Of a DNA stretch of 64,000 nt, positions 13,284 to 25,129 are shown in pieces. Numbering within the stretch: position 1 is the stretch's first letter; every line of letters starts with the position of its first letter. The position numbers and the translations under genes were made by a program. Origin of the DNA: Acanthochromis polyacanthus. Its lineage: Eukaryota > Chordata > Actinopteri > Pomacentridae. The notes beneath the pieces are model-generated. The model worked only from the letters and a program-made list of their open reading frames with translations, did not search any database and was not told the DNA's origin. The DNA lies in assembly GCF_021347895.1 (NCBI RefSeq), contig NC_067113.1:41641474-41705473 (forward strand). The letters are read 5' to 3'.

Positions 13284-13620
13284 TATGATCCAACTGCTAG
13301 GGTCAGCTGGACGCAACAAAATAACCAGATGTAATTGGTTCAGGTAAAAGGATTTAATGTTCACTAGCAAATTAACAGAAACGTGATCACAAAGAAAAAC
13401 AAGGCTGGTGGGGGGTGGATGTTGTCAAATCATGCCAAAAAACTAAATAAAACCAAACAAAGGCTCTCAGAGTTGGTCAACCGTCTAAACACAAAGAAAG
13501 CAACCTAACTCCTTAGCCAAAACCAAATCCCATTAGCAACACCCACCACATGTAACAGAAACTAATACAAACAGCACACAAAACTGACTGAACAAAACTG
13601 CTGCCTCAGATCACACACAT
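13284..13620 (-). repeat. Dispersed repeat, inverted copy of 26840-27165
   Basis: Read on the plus strand, it tracks the reverse complement of 26840-27165 base for base with moderate divergence. Shared landmarks are ATGATCCAA, CAACAAAATAACCAGATGT, TTGGTTCAGGT, AGCAACACCCACCAC and AACAAAACT. The family resembles an LTR end, because the other copy ends CGTGACA, but no coding part was seen. Confidence 0.7.
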
Positions 13621-13914
13621 TAAATACGCAAAACACGAAGACTCAAGATACAAAATAGCTTCTCCGCAAAGTTGGTGAACTGCTAACTGGAACCACTGTC
13701 CTCACTGAGACTAGAGGGTCCACACTGAATTAGCAGCCACCAACAAAAGCTCTAAAATGTCTGTAGTCACCCCTCAGTGATTATGGACCACCCAACCGGT
13801 TATGTCAAACCAGCTACCTCGACTAAGAGTTTGGTCGTCGAATTATTCTCTCCAGGTGTGGTTTGCGGGAGCAGGAGTTGTGATGGTGGACCAATCTGAC
13901 TGGTCAGGAGGTGG

Positions 13915-14350
13915 GGAATGGTCTGAGTGTGGAAGACTAAACGAAGTGGACAGTAAATGAAAGAACTGAAACTCCTGTTAGTCCACTATGGGATGAAACA
14001 GGATGTAGACATTGGATGGATGGATGGATTTCTGCTGCTGTTCATCAATCAGTAGCTAAACTGGTGCACACAAACAAATCCTGTCACGACATTGATCACT
14101 GCATCTTTTGTTCAGCTCTGCCCAATACCACTGTGATTGCTTGGAAAACAACAAAAGCAAATAAGCCAGAGTGTTTTTCTCTCTATAGTAGAATGCCAAT
14201 GAAGTCAGACCATTCTAGGCTGCAGAATGATCTGACTGTGGAAGTAGACATTAAATGAAAGAACTTCAAGTACAGATAGCCCTCTATGGGATAAAATGGT
14301 CCATATTGGATGGATGGATAAGAAGATAGAAGCTAAACTGTTACACAAAC
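13915..14350 (+). repeat. Degenerate tandem duplication, unit about 295 bp
   Basis: The block with GGTCTGAGTGTGGAAG, GTAAATGAAAGAACT, CTATGGGATGAAA and TTGGATGGATGGAT at 13918-14030 recurs as ATCTGACTGTGGAAG, TTAAATGAAAGAACT, CTATGGGATAAAA and TTGGATGGATGGAT at 14228-14322. A downstream motif (AGCTAAACTG..ACACAAAC) also occurs in both. Confidence 0.6.
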
Positions 14351-16590
14351 GCAGCACTGGCACAATACACAGTGCATCTCTACAGTCAGTAGGCGATTTG
14401 CTGTTAACCTGCCAACACCCATGTACAGTATGTGGGTATGCGGTGTGTTGGTTGTTGGTGAGAGAACAGGGAGGTGCATCCAACTGGGGCATCCCTCTGC
14501 TGAAAGTAGGCTGTATTCTGTAGGCTATATTCTGGTGAATACATGGTAAAATCTCATGTGGATTAAGTGATGAATGTTCCGTCTAAGCACATTTTGAGGC
14601 TTGAAAATACAGCCACATGCTACGAAAAAGAGCCACCGACAGTTTGCCTTATCCTTTCAAGACTCCCTCCAGTGAAAATCTATGTTTTTTACATTGTTAA
14701 CGTGTCCATATGGTGTTTTTTTTAACAGGCCGGAGGACACATCATGAGCAAAATGAACAGTAAAAGCCATGTCTGAGCATTTCCACCTTGAGACTGCAAT
14801 GCACCGATGACAGTCTCAGAAACATGGATTATGATGTGTCATACAAAACAAACCTAAGGAAAACTTTGTTAAATCAGCAGCCACAGAGAGACTTTAAAGC
14901 ATGATAATGTCAGTTTTGCTGACAGCTCAGTTGCTACCTCCAAAAGGCCAAAAAAAAAAAGACAAATCGGTTCTGCATTCAGTCAACATTATGTGTACAT
15001 TATGAGAAAACAGCACAATTTGTGTTTTTGTAGCAGAAAATGGCGGCGTAAGCACACATATAATGTCCCTGCCAACTCCATCAGTCCATACAATAAAATG
15101 TCTCCCAATGTCTCTTTCTTTACCTCACTCTCTCTCCTCCCTCTTCATTCCCTCCTCTTATGGCCTGCCATAATTCACTGGATTTAGCTCACTTTTTACT
15201 GTCCGACTTAACTGCGTAGAACAGCAGAGTAATAGACTATTGACTTTTTGTCAAGCATTTGCAAATAGGCTTGTACAACGGTGAAATAAATATGAAACCG
15301 ATATGCTTCGCCGATAATGTTTTTAATGCACGCTATGGGCAGTCATCAATACTTTTGCCTGGCCTGAAAAAATATAAATAAGAAACTGCAGCCAGTGGCA
15401 GAATCTGCAGTTTGTCTCCTGCTGGTGTCTGTGAGGACGGTGAGACAGGTCTGACTGAGGGCGCCTCTCCTGTTTGTCAGTCTGCCTGTCCTCATTAGAT
15501 GCTGAGAGATTGACACAGCCACTCCTCCTCACCAATCCCCTCCATCCCTTCCTCCCCTCGCGTGGACCTCGGCGAACACTAGCTGGGTGTGAGCAATAAT
15601 GAATCACTATTAGCCCGGGTCACACCGGCTGACATCCAATTTACAAGGGAGGAGAGGCTGCAGACAGTGACATCCAGGTAAATGTGAGCGTTTAACTGCT
15701 TCTTCATCCTGCAGGTATTCTCAAAGCTGCTATCAAGGTCAGATAAGACGCGAAGATCACGGCTTATCATTCCTTTATATTGATATCTGTCTGTTTACCT
15801 GAAGTCATGTCGGATCAAAGCGATTATGAACTCCTCTGCATGGATGCTGCAGCACAAGTTGACTATTGTAAACGCTCAGTTTTGCTATAAGTGGGTACAT
15901 TCTGACATCTAGTGGCGCTGAATAGCAACAACATGATGTTTTCTGGTTCCATTTCAGTGTGCAGATGTCAGCTTTTACTGCCTATTATGTTTGTGGTCTT
16001 GTGATTACAGCTCCTCATGAGTAAAACCAGAAGTAAACTTGTAATTTGATGCATCAGAAATGACTGAACAGATGACGCGACACATCCTGCTAACAAATAT
16101 CCACTCAGCATATGGCTCATAAACAGTTACCAGAGAGCATAAGCAAGATAACAAGGATATAAGTTCATTTTATTAGTGTCACAGGAAGCTTTGGCCAACC
16201 TCATAGTATAATTTAAAGCATGTGATAACGCAAGTAGGCTTGTAAAGATAGTGTGTTCCTATACTAAACTGCATCGAAGTTTTAGTAGCCAACTGAAGCA
16301 TGTCCTTAGTGTTTCAAGGCTGGGAAGTGAAAAAAGCTGAACATCTGCTGGAAGCTGCAGCTTTCCTTTATGGAAGACAAACAGGCCATCTGGGGTGCCA
16401 GTTTCATGTCAGAAAAGCTCAGGCCTCACAAGAGCCATCAAGTCAAGAATATGACGCTCGATTTGGAATGACTTTATTGTTGAAGGTAGCGGAGTTGCAT
16501 TCAAATCAGTTTGATTGACTTCTGTATATCTGGGTCAAAACTGGGTGTGCAAAACATTCAAAGGGTGGCAAAGTCAGTCTGTTGCTGGGG
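14350..16590. other. Intergenic, no gene seen
   Basis: Mostly unique sequence. None of the open frames has a recognisable domain. I see no repeat family and no RNA gene. Confidence 0.5.
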
Positions 16591-16597
16591 TCAAATA

Positions 16598-17417
16598 CAC
16601 TGCCTGGCCAATAAAAAAGTCGCCACCTGATTTAACTAAGCAAATAGGTCAGAGTCTTCCACTGGATAATTACTGCAGTGATGAATATGTTTCAGCTGCT
16701 ACAGCTTATTTAACCCAAGCTGATGCAGTGAGGAGCTCCTCATTTCTCAAACAAGTGAAGACATATCCTGTGGTCGTGGAAAGGATGTTAATCTGTCTGA
16801 GAAGGGTCAAATTAATTGCCCTGCATCAAGCAAACAAAATAACTAAGGAGATTTCTGAAACTACTGAAATCAGGTTGAGAACCGTCCAACGCATTATTAA
16901 AACCTGAAAGATAGTGGAGAACCATCATCTTTAGAAACTAATGTGGTCTGATGAGTTCAGATTCACCCTGTTCCAAAGTGATGGGGGCATCAGGGTAAGA
17001 AATGAGGTGGATGAAGTGATGAACTCATCATGGCTAGTGCCTACAAGCCTATGGGGGTTAGAGTTATGGTCTGGGGTTGGTCAGGTTCACCAACGTTATG
17101 TTCCCAAAGAATGAGGTCAGCTGACTACCTTAAGATAATGAATGACTAGGTCTTTCTATCAATGGAGTTTTTCTTCCCTGACGGAATGGGTATGTTCCAA
17201 GATGACGATGTCAGCATGTTATTTTCACACATGGATTGTCCTACACAGAGTCCAGACCTCAGCTCCACTAAGAATCTTTGGGATGTGCTCTCCCATCTCT
17301 CTCATCATCAATATAAGATCTCGGTGAAAAAATGAATGCCTCACTCAAAGCTAAAGGCAGTCCAACAAAGTATTAGTGTGCAACTTTTTTTTTGTTTTTT
17401 TTTTTGGTTGGGCAGTG
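16598..17417 (+). mobile_element. Dead Tc1/mariner-like transposon
   Basis: TA flanks (16596-16597 and 17418-17419) enclose inverted ends CACTGCCTGGCCAATAAAAA and, on the other strand, CACTGCCCAACCAAAAAAAA. The plus strand keeps an N-terminal helix-turn-helix remnant near 16790-16905 (ISETTEIRLRTVQRIIKT), a catalytic WSDEFRF-like motif near 16940, and a later FQDD..CPTQSPDLS-like segment near 17190-17290 in shifted frames. Part of the middle is deleted and several frameshifts are present. Confidence 0.82.
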
Positions 17418-17429
17418 TATTTCAACAAG

Positions 17430-18455
17430 GTGGATTCCAATTCCATTTTTGCCAGATATTCATGTTCCCCTGTGGATGAATTCTGTTGATCCCCTGATTT
17501 CCCTGCAGCCTCTCAAGCAGGTCGACTTTTGTGCTAGAGAAAATAAAACGCCTCGACAATGACGGATATACTGCCATAAAATCTGGCACAAATTCACGTC
17601 TCCATCAGCTGTAGCAACTTAAAAACCCATCAATGTTTTATTTAGGCCCGCAATCGGCTCAAACTTTTAGTTTTTCCATTACGATTACGGCCAAATCCTT
17701 GCAAAATTATTCCCATAAGCTTCAGCTATTTGTGTTTTCGAATCGGCTAATGATGCAAACACACTCAATTGAGAGAGCGATTATTGTGCTTGCCAAAAAT
17801 TAACTCGTTGGCAGTGCAATTGAGAGCATTTTTGCATTCTGATAGCTTTGTGGAGCCGTCTTGTTTCAATACAAGTTCTTTTTGCAACACAGTGGCCAGT
17901 TCGTTGTATGTTCTACATGGGTTGAATTATACGAATGGTTTTAATGGAAATCTAATGTAAAAAATCAATGATTAAGCTATGGCATAAACAACATTGCCCG
18001 CAAATTTAGCAATAGTGTAATGAAATAAGTGTAATGTAGCTTTATTATAAGGGGAATACAAAGACAGAAATAACATGTAATGTACAGTATTGGTGTAATT
18101 CTCATTTTCTGTGTTTATAAAATGCCTGTTCATGTCTGACCTTCACCACATCCAAACCACAAATTCAGTGTATATTTGTGACTCATGCAACAAATATAGC
18201 CTCGGCCAACAATTCCTCGAAATTAATTACCCTAATTGTTTACTGGCAAGCATTAGCAGCCACCTGAGACTTTGTTTTCCTGCATTTCCAAAAACAGCCC
18301 CTCCATTAAAATGCTCAGTTACCAGGATGGTCCCCCAATGTGACTAAGTGTAAGTGCTTTGTTCCTGTCCAAAGCTTTCACTCAAACTCCAGTGATTCTG
18401 GTGCTGAGAAGTCCGGGGCTCTAAGTAGAACCCAGCAGAACCTCAGCAGGTTACC
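17430..18455. other. Unique intergenic DNA rich in TAAT/ATTA motifs
   Basis: No gene and no obvious repeat. The stretch holds many homeodomain-like ATTA/TAAT cores (for example AATTAATTACCCTAATTG near 18220) and reads more like a conserved regulatory block than neutral desert. That is an impression only; no alignment was possible. Confidence 0.3.
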
Positions 18456-18462
18456 AGGAGGG

Positions 18463-18753
18463 TCGATATATAATTGAGGGACTTTTTGTATTATAGTTGA
18501 CATTTTTGATGTTTTCAGGCCAAAAAATCAACATGGCCGCCTTTAACCAAACACCACATGGCATTTTTACAGAAAGATTCTTCTAAATATTATAAATACA
18601 GTTGAGTAAAATTGAAAGTTATTTCTAAAGATATTGTAGTAAACCTGTTAACATGCCATAAATCTACACTTGACTCACACACGACTTTATATTAAATAAC
18701 TCAGAAAGCCTTTTATCCCCTGTACTTCAAAAATCCCTCAATTATATACTGAT
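18463..18753 (-). mobile_element. TCAATATA-type MITE, copy 2 (internally deleted)
   Basis: Both inverted ends are present (TCGATATATAATTGAGGGAC on the left, CCCTCAATTATATACTGA on the right), but the copy is only 291 bp against about 726 bp for the full copy. About 435 bp between the AACTCAGAAAGCCTTTTA motif and CTTCAAAAATCCC is missing. Its orientation is opposite to the copy at 60367. Confidence 0.85.
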
Positions 18754-18759
18754 TCAGGC

Positions 18760-19655
18760 CTCAACCAGCTGATGGCGAGAATCAGAAGAACTTTCTGCTA
18801 CTTTCAGTTAATCATGTTAAGAGCCCAGAAGCCATGAGGTGGCTGGAGATGAGAAGTCGACAGAATGGAAAATAAAGATGAATAGGTTCTGCACACTGAC
18901 GCTCTGAGGTTGTTCAATACATTTGTCAAGGAGCTCGAACCCCAGTGAGAGACTATTTTTCTCCGTCTGTTCGATTTTGTTCTTTGGGGCGTAAAAATAG
19001 CAACAAAAGGCTTTTTCTGGACAGTTACAGCATACTTTTGATAAAAGGAGTCATGTGGAGTGTGACTAAGGACTTCAGCATTACGATAATAAATGATCAA
19101 CTGACAGTTTAGTTCTCTGATGAGCATTTTAATAGCATCTAATGATACGATTGATTGGAAGTTGGAAAGCAGCACGTTGCAAACGGCTCTGTTTCATTGT
19201 TTAATGAGAGATGAAATGAACAAATGAGTTTGTTGACCACTGACTTTACATAAACTTTTTTAATGAGCAAAAACTGGGTAAACAAAGTGATCTCACTACA
19301 CATTCAAGTGCATAATATGCTCACAAGCTGCCATAGTTGCACAGTGACACTAAACCATTTGTTGTGTTTATCCACTAGATGGCATCATTTGCTGTTTAGA
19401 AGAACTACCATCATGCAGATTTGTCCCAAGTGCTGCACCTAAATGATTATTTAGAGTTTCATATTGAACAGATTTTCCTGTTTGCTTTAACTGGGTTGCA
19501 TTATAATTCAGATTTCATATTTATAGATTCATTTGAAGAGGGAGGTTTTTTTTTTGTTTGTTTCATACGGTGATGGATTGTTGATTATAAGACTCAAATG
19601 TGACATTATTTACACCAGTGGCATGAACAAACCTTCCCAGCCTGTACATATTTAG
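18760..19655. other. Intergenic, no gene seen
   Basis: AT-rich unique DNA. The minus-strand frame at 18804-19175 shows no domain. Confidence 0.5.
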
Positions 19656-19799
19656 CCCTTTGAGGCACAACATGGGTCAAAAGTCACCCGTATTCAATGG
19701 AATAGGGGTATTCAATGGAATATGGGTGTCTTTTGACCCAAAAGTGACCCATATTCAACAGAAAATGGTTATCTTTTGACCCCTGTTGTGCATCAAAGG
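19656..19799. mobile_element. Short hairpin MITE, piggyBac-like ends
   Basis: About 144 bp with 27-base imperfect inverted ends (CCTTTGAGGCACAACATGGG on the left and CCTTTGATGCACAACAGGGG on the other strand at the right), both continuing into GTCAAAAG. The flanks are TTAG and TTAA, consistent with a TTAA target duplication. It contains repeated TATTCAATGGAATA units and no coding sequence. Confidence 0.65.
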
Positions 19800-20059
19800 T
19801 TAAAAACTGATGAGATCTGTGACCGTTTCAGCCTATTTGAGGATATTTTTCTTCTCAATTTCTGTAATTTGAAGGATTTTTAGAGTTTTCTTAACATTAG
19901 AAGAAAAAAAAGAGAATGTTGTGTAACCTCTCCGGTTATTCTTCCTTGGTTGGACACTATTGATTTAGATGATGCAATGTTGCCTTGAAGGTTGTTTAAG
20001 GGTTAACACTGCCTGCTCTGTCTGAGACTCCGCCCCCTTTGGATGACTCATCAAAACAG

Positions 20060-20117
20060 AAACCAGGAAGTGTTAACAGTCAGGCACGCAGTTCTGTCAC
20101 AGCACTGGGAGAGTCAG
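20060..20117 (+). other. Probable noncoding first exon of the TRIM gene
   Basis: Sequence ending GAGAGTCAG meets a donor GTTTGT at 20118. The matching acceptor, after a pyrimidine-rich CCCCACTTTCAG, opens the coding exon at 20306. The 5' limit is not defined, and no TATA box was recognised. Confidence 0.4.
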
Positions 20118-20337
20118 GTTTGTTTATCTTGTCTTATATTAAACTTAGAGTTGTTTATGTGCATGTAGAGGCTCTAAAGGCTGATCCAGCTGTTTCCACA
20201 CAGTGAAGTAAATGGATCACAACACTGCTGTAAATGTTTGTGGGTATTTAAGAGAAGGTTTTCCTCTGTGTTTGCTCAACACTTAAACCTTTGCCCCACT
20301 TTCAGTTTCTAGGGAAAGGCAGCAGCTGAGTGTCAGC

Positions 20338-23126
20338 ATGGCAGGCAGGCGCTCTCTCACCGAGGTGGAGCTCACCTGTCCCATCTGCTGCGACATCTTC
20401 AGGGAGCCAGTGGTCCTCAAATGCAGCCACAGCTTCTGTGCTTCCTGTCTGCAGCAGTACTGGGGTCCACATGGACGAAGCCGTGACTGCCCTCTGTGCA
20501 GGACCCTGAGCCTGGACGACCCCGTGCCCAGCCTCACCCTCAGGAACCTGTGTGAGTCCTACCTGAATGAGGGCGAGGGTCCCGAGGAAACAGCAGCAGC
20601 AGCAGTGGGGGAGCTGTACTGTGATCCAGGGGAGATGTGTCCAGTCCATGGGGAGAAGCTGAAGCTCTACTGCCTGCTGGAACAGGAGCCCATCTGTGTG
20701 GTTTGTCACACGTCGAGGAAACACAAGCAGCACGACTGCTGCCCCGTGAGCGAGGCAGTCGTGGACGTGAAGGTAAATTCAGATGGAAATAATGATGTGT
20801 TCCTGCTCTGGGCTGCTTTTCTAAGCTCCCTGAGTAGTTGTTAGGAGATATTATATTCAAGACTGTTACGAGCCTGAAGTTAGATTCATCTCTGGATTCC
20901 ACAAAGCTTCTAATTAGTTTTCTTTTACTGATTTACTCAGGAGAAAATGAAGTCTGCCCTCAGCTCGCTGCAGGAGAAGAGAGAAGCTTTTGACAAAATG
21001 AAGAAGAACTATGAGGACACCGTGGTGCACATTCAGGTGCAGTAACAGACTGTTTCTGCGCATCTTGACCTTTTGCACCATAAATATTGACAGTATATCT
21101 GTCTGTATTTACCCCTTTTGCACTGTAATGTACACTACTGTTCAAAGGTTTGGGGTCACCCAGACAATTCCATGTTCTCCATGAGAACTCACACTTCTAT
21201 TCATGTGCTAACATAACTGCACAAGGGTTTACTAATCATCAATGAGCCTTTTAAAACCATTAGCTAACACAATGTAGTATTAGAACACAGGAGTGATGGT
21301 TGCTGGAAAAGTTCCTCTGTTCCATATGGTGGAGTAGTCATTTACTACATTAACAATGTCTAGACTGTGTTTCTGATTAATGTATTGTAATCTTCACTGA
21401 AAAAATCTGCTTCCTGTCAGTTTCTAATTTACCAGAACGCTCTGGAACATGGTGGAACTCATCAGGATCAATTGGAATGGCAGAAAATCTGCATTTTCTC
21501 AAATATTTGGGACAATTTTGAGGCACATGAACTCTTTTGGATGTGCTAATTTTAGGAAAAAAATGCTTAAAAATGGGGGAAAGTTTGGAATCTATCACTG
21601 ACATCTCTGTTTTACTAATGTCTCTCACTTTTATGTGGCATATCCAACCAGAAGACCATTTTTAAATAAATAAAATATGATAATTTGGCATAATTTTGGG
21701 TTCAAGACTGATTCATGTGCTAACATAACTGCACAAGGGTTAAAAGTTTAAAGTCCATTTTTTCCCCAATTAACCCTATTCTGTGTAGTGCCAGTTCACA
21801 ATAAAAGTCATCTCATAGCACTCCACACAGTCAGGTTAAGACATTTCAAATTTTGAACAGTCAACGCAACAAATCCAAATTTTCCCTCCAGGCCCAGGCT
21901 CGATTTGTGGAAAGACGGACCCGTGAGGAGTTTGAAAAACTTCACAGCTTCCTCCACGCCGAAGAAGAAGCCAAGATGGAAGCCCTGAGGAGGGAGGAAG
22001 AGCAGAAGAGTGGCGAGATGAGGCAGAAGATTGAAGAAGTGGAAAGAAATATATCCTCCGTGTCTGAGTCCATCAGAGTTTTGGAGGAGGAGATGTCTTT
22101 GGAGGGCATCTCTGTCCTTCATGTAAGTCTGGAAGTGTTTGGAATATGAACGAATGCATGAATGGTTGTTTTTTTTCTCCGCAAATACTGAAGTGAATTT
22201 GCCTGTATTTTTCAGAATTGCAAGAAGGCACTAGCAAGGTAAAAGAAACTCATTTTATGTTTTCAACTTTTCTTTTTTTATTTCTCTGTTTTCATGCATT
22301 ATGCGTCTTTTTCTGCAGAGCTAATCGTCCAGTTGAAGATCCGGTCATGGCTCCAGGAGCGCTCATAGATGTGGCCAAATACGTCGGCTCTTCAATGTTC
22401 CGCGTTCTGGAGAAGATGCATCTAATCGCCAAATACAGTGAATTTCAATCTCATTTTATCTATTTCCTGCTGCAGTTTTACTTCCTCCTCGCGGGTTCCT
22501 GAGGTGGACAAAGGGTCGTGTTTTTTTTTTTTTTTTGAAGCAGTCTGAGCTGACAATCTGCCATGTTCTTTTCAGCCCCGGTCACTCTGGACCCGAACAC
22601 CGCCGCCCCGTGGCTCGTCCTGTCAGACGACCTCACCAGCGTCCGTGACAGCGAGGAGAAGCAGAAGCTGCCCGACAACCCGGAGAGGTTCGACCCCGAC
22701 ACCGCCGTGCTGGGCTGGGAGGGCTTCACCTCCGGCAAGCAGGCCTGGAACGTGTACGTGGGGGATAACACGGCGTGGGTCGTCGGCGTGGCTAAAGAAT
22801 CTGTCCAGAGGAAAAAGAAAGTGTCCTCAGTCCTGAGCAACGGCTACCTGTGTGTGTACTTTTACCACAAAATGTACTTCGCAGGTACGTCTCCTTTAAC
22901 GCGGCTGAGCCTGAAGAAGAGCCCGCAGAGGATCAGAGTGCTGCTGGACTGTGACAAGGGCAGAGTTTCCTTCTATGACCCGCAAAACGACGTGAACATC
23001 TACACCTTCAAACACGCCATCACCGAGAAAGTGTTCCCGTACTTCTGGGTGGGTTGTCAGAAGTGTCCTTTGACCGTTGAACCGGTGGATGTTGGCCTGA
23101 GAGCTGTTGCTGAAGCACAGAACTGA
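20338..23126 (+). CDS. TRIM35-like E3 ubiquitin ligase (RING, B-box 2, coiled coil, PRY-SPRY)
   Basis: Six coding exons join in phase: 20338-20772, 20941-21036, 21892-22122, 22216-22238, 22319-22437 and 22576-23126, giving 484 residues. The RING finger has all eight ligands (C14, C17, C29, H31, C34, C37, C51, C54). A B-box 2 follows at about residues 101-140. The coiled coil spans exons 2-4 (about 146-255). The last exon encodes PRY-SPRY (LDPNTAAPWLVLS, then WEVGxx-like W-N-V-Y-V-G-D, ending FPYFWVGC). The 96-, 231- and 23-nt exons are the classic class IV TRIM pattern. Family members transfer ubiquitin and often act in innate immunity, with the SPRY domain choosing the target. Fish genomes carry large lineage-specific sets, so an exact orthologue is not claimed. 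The start is the first ATG, 33 bases after a good acceptor. No frameshift is seen, so the gene looks intact. Confidence 0.9.
21131..21425 (+). mobile_element. Tc1-type MITE fragment in TRIM intron
   Basis: It begins TACACTACTGTTCAAAGGTTTGGGGTCACC, the typical left end of a widespread fish Tc1-derived MITE. The inner sequence (GCACAAGGGTT, CACAGGAGTGATGGTTGCTGG, AACAATGTCTAGACTGT) continues to about 21425. The right end is missing or displaced. A 36-bp piece (TTCATGTGCTAACATAACTG onward) recurs at 21713-21745. Confidence 0.6.
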
Positions 23127-23484
23127 CAGAAACTATTTTTTTTTTTGTATTGAGATGACATCATTTCTGCACTTTCCTCTGACTTTTTCACTTCAAAACA
23201 CAGTGAATGCTAACTTCAAACTTCAAACTCAGTGATTGTTTACTGGAATATGGTTTCTGTGTTTCTTGTTCTGTTTGTTTTGGAACTATTATTACAGAAA
23301 TGTGAGCATATATTTTGTTTTTTGGTGCGCTGTGATGTTAAAAGATGCACTACAGAAATGTATTAATCATGCATGTCAAACTCTGTCCACGTAGTTCATC
23401 TGGATTTTGGAGCCCAGCAGATCCACATAGAAAACCAAAAATGCTTCATGTGCTAATACTGATGCTGTTTGACACTACTCTGCT

Positions 23485-23490
23485 AATAAA
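23485..23490 (+). terminator. Candidate poly(A) signal of the TRIM gene
   Basis: AATAAA lies 359 bases after the stop codon, inside a T-rich 3' region. A second AATAAA follows at about 23534. Confidence 0.5.
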
Positions 23491-23539
23491 TGATTTGCAA
23501 GTACCACGACCTCCCTAGTCCTGTTTGGTCGATAATAAA

Positions 23540-24276
23540 TGAATGATGAGTACTTTAATGCGTGAATCATGAGCAAGGAGTGATGTAAAAATGGTTTCAT
23601 AGCTCACCTTATGTATGTAAAATCACTCATACATAACTGTGTTCAAATTATAAAAAATAAGTAACTTTAATCAGTGCAGATTGTGTTTGAAAAAAGGGTG
23701 TAACGACATTTTACTCTTTTTTTTCATGATGTGTGTTGAAGTGAGTCACTCTTCTCAGGTTGTCAAGTTGCCAGTTCTGTTAATGGGGCATGAGTAATAT
23801 TTGTTTTATTTTTAATGATGATTAATGAAAAATGTTTGGTTACTCCTTCATTTGAAAATGGAAATGAGTAAGCACAGTCCCTGTATAAGCTTTGATAAAA
23901 AAAACCCCAAAAAAAACACCATTTCACATGTCATAAGTGCTTTGGTGTTTTTGTAAGAATATGTTTGTTGGACCAACTTTCGCCAAGTCTCATGCACATG
24001 TAAAAGAACAGACGTTGAGCCAAAGCGCAGAGGAAAAAGTGCAAATCAACTTGATGAATTTAGATAGCAAAGTTAGAAGTTTACCATTAAGATTAAGACC
24101 CTAGGCTATTATTTGATTAAAATTTACTAATGTGATCAAATATTGACATTAAAACCCTATAATATTGCATATGCAGTAATAAGAATTCACCTGACTAATT
24201 TAAAAATAGCCATGAGGACCCTACAATATTGTCGATCAAACAAATTTACCAGATTATTTTAAATATAAGAGTGGAG
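23540..24276. other. Intergenic, no gene seen
   Basis: AT-rich DNA between the TRIM 3' end and a MITE. I looked here for upstream exons of the PARP fragment (HG and Y motif-coding blocks) and saw none. Confidence 0.5.
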
Positions 24277-25128
24277 TCAATACATAATTGCGGGACTTTT
24301 GGTAGCATAGTTGACATTTTTGCTGTTTTCAGGCCTAAAATCAACATGGCCGCCTATAACCAAACACCACATGGCATTTTAAACAAAGATTCTTCTAAAT
24401 ATTAGATATACACAACTGAGTAAAATTGAAATCTAAAGTTATTTATAAAGATATTGTAGTAAACCTGTTGCCATGCCATAAATCCACACTTGACTCACAC
24501 ACTACTTTATATGAAATAACTCAGAAAGCCTTGGAGTCTTTTCAGGCTTTTCTTCAGGAGGAAATGACATCGTGTGGAGCAGGTCATGTGATCTGGAATT
24601 TTTTTTTATTAATTAAGTATTGTTTAACAACAATTAATGTACAACAAATAGGCATCAACTGTGTCATACAATTCAATTATTCCGAGCAGCAAGAACAAGA
24701 GAAAAAAAATTTAACTTGTGATCTGGAATTAACACACTTCCTTGAGGTGTTTTTGTAATGGGGAACTTAGTTGAAAGTGATACAATTTGTTATTTTCCAT
24801 CTAAAATTTGATATATTGCCATAAAAGAAAGAAATATCTGTCGTGATTATCTCAATAAAAAGAGCACAATCAAAACAATGTTTGAATAAGCTCATTTTAT
24901 GTTTGTTTAGCTCATTAGAAGGTGGATGTTATTAAATTAGGATGGGTATTTAGTTGACATTTTAGTGAAACCCAGTCATTTTTATTAATAAGTGATTTTT
25001 TTCCATAATAAATAATTATGGAACTTGTAAAAACATGATCACAATGAACATAAAAAACTTTTTTTTACCTTAAAAATGCATACAGGATATATCCTACAGA
25101 CTTCAAAAGCCCCTCAATTATATATTGA
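24277..25128 (-). mobile_element. TCAATATA-type MITE, copy 3 (carries an insertion)
   Basis: The ends are TCAATACATAATTGCGGGAC and CCCCTCAATTATATATTGA. It is 852 bp long because a 116-bp insertion at 24601-24716 interrupts it. The inside matches the reverse complement of 60367-61092, including the ATGGCATG, ACTTGACTCACACACTAC and CATGTGATCTGGAATT blocks. Confidence 0.88.
24601..24716 (-). mobile_element. Small retroposed insertion with 14-bp target duplication
   Basis: TGTGATCTGGAATT is present at 24587-24600 and at 24717-24730. The insert starts with a T-run (TTTTTTTATTAATTAAG), so on the minus strand it ends in A-rich sequence, as expected for a reverse-transcribed RNA. The MITE copy at 39893 reads straight through this point with one copy of the 14-mer, which proves the insertion. 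The source RNA was not recognised. Confidence 0.75.
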
Positions 25129-25129
25129 G

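Noticed and set aside
20302..20902. Long minus-strand open frames opposite the TRIM RING exon
   Set aside because: They are antisense shadows of a GC-rich coding exon. They show no domain, and the plus strand has full RING and B-box motifs.
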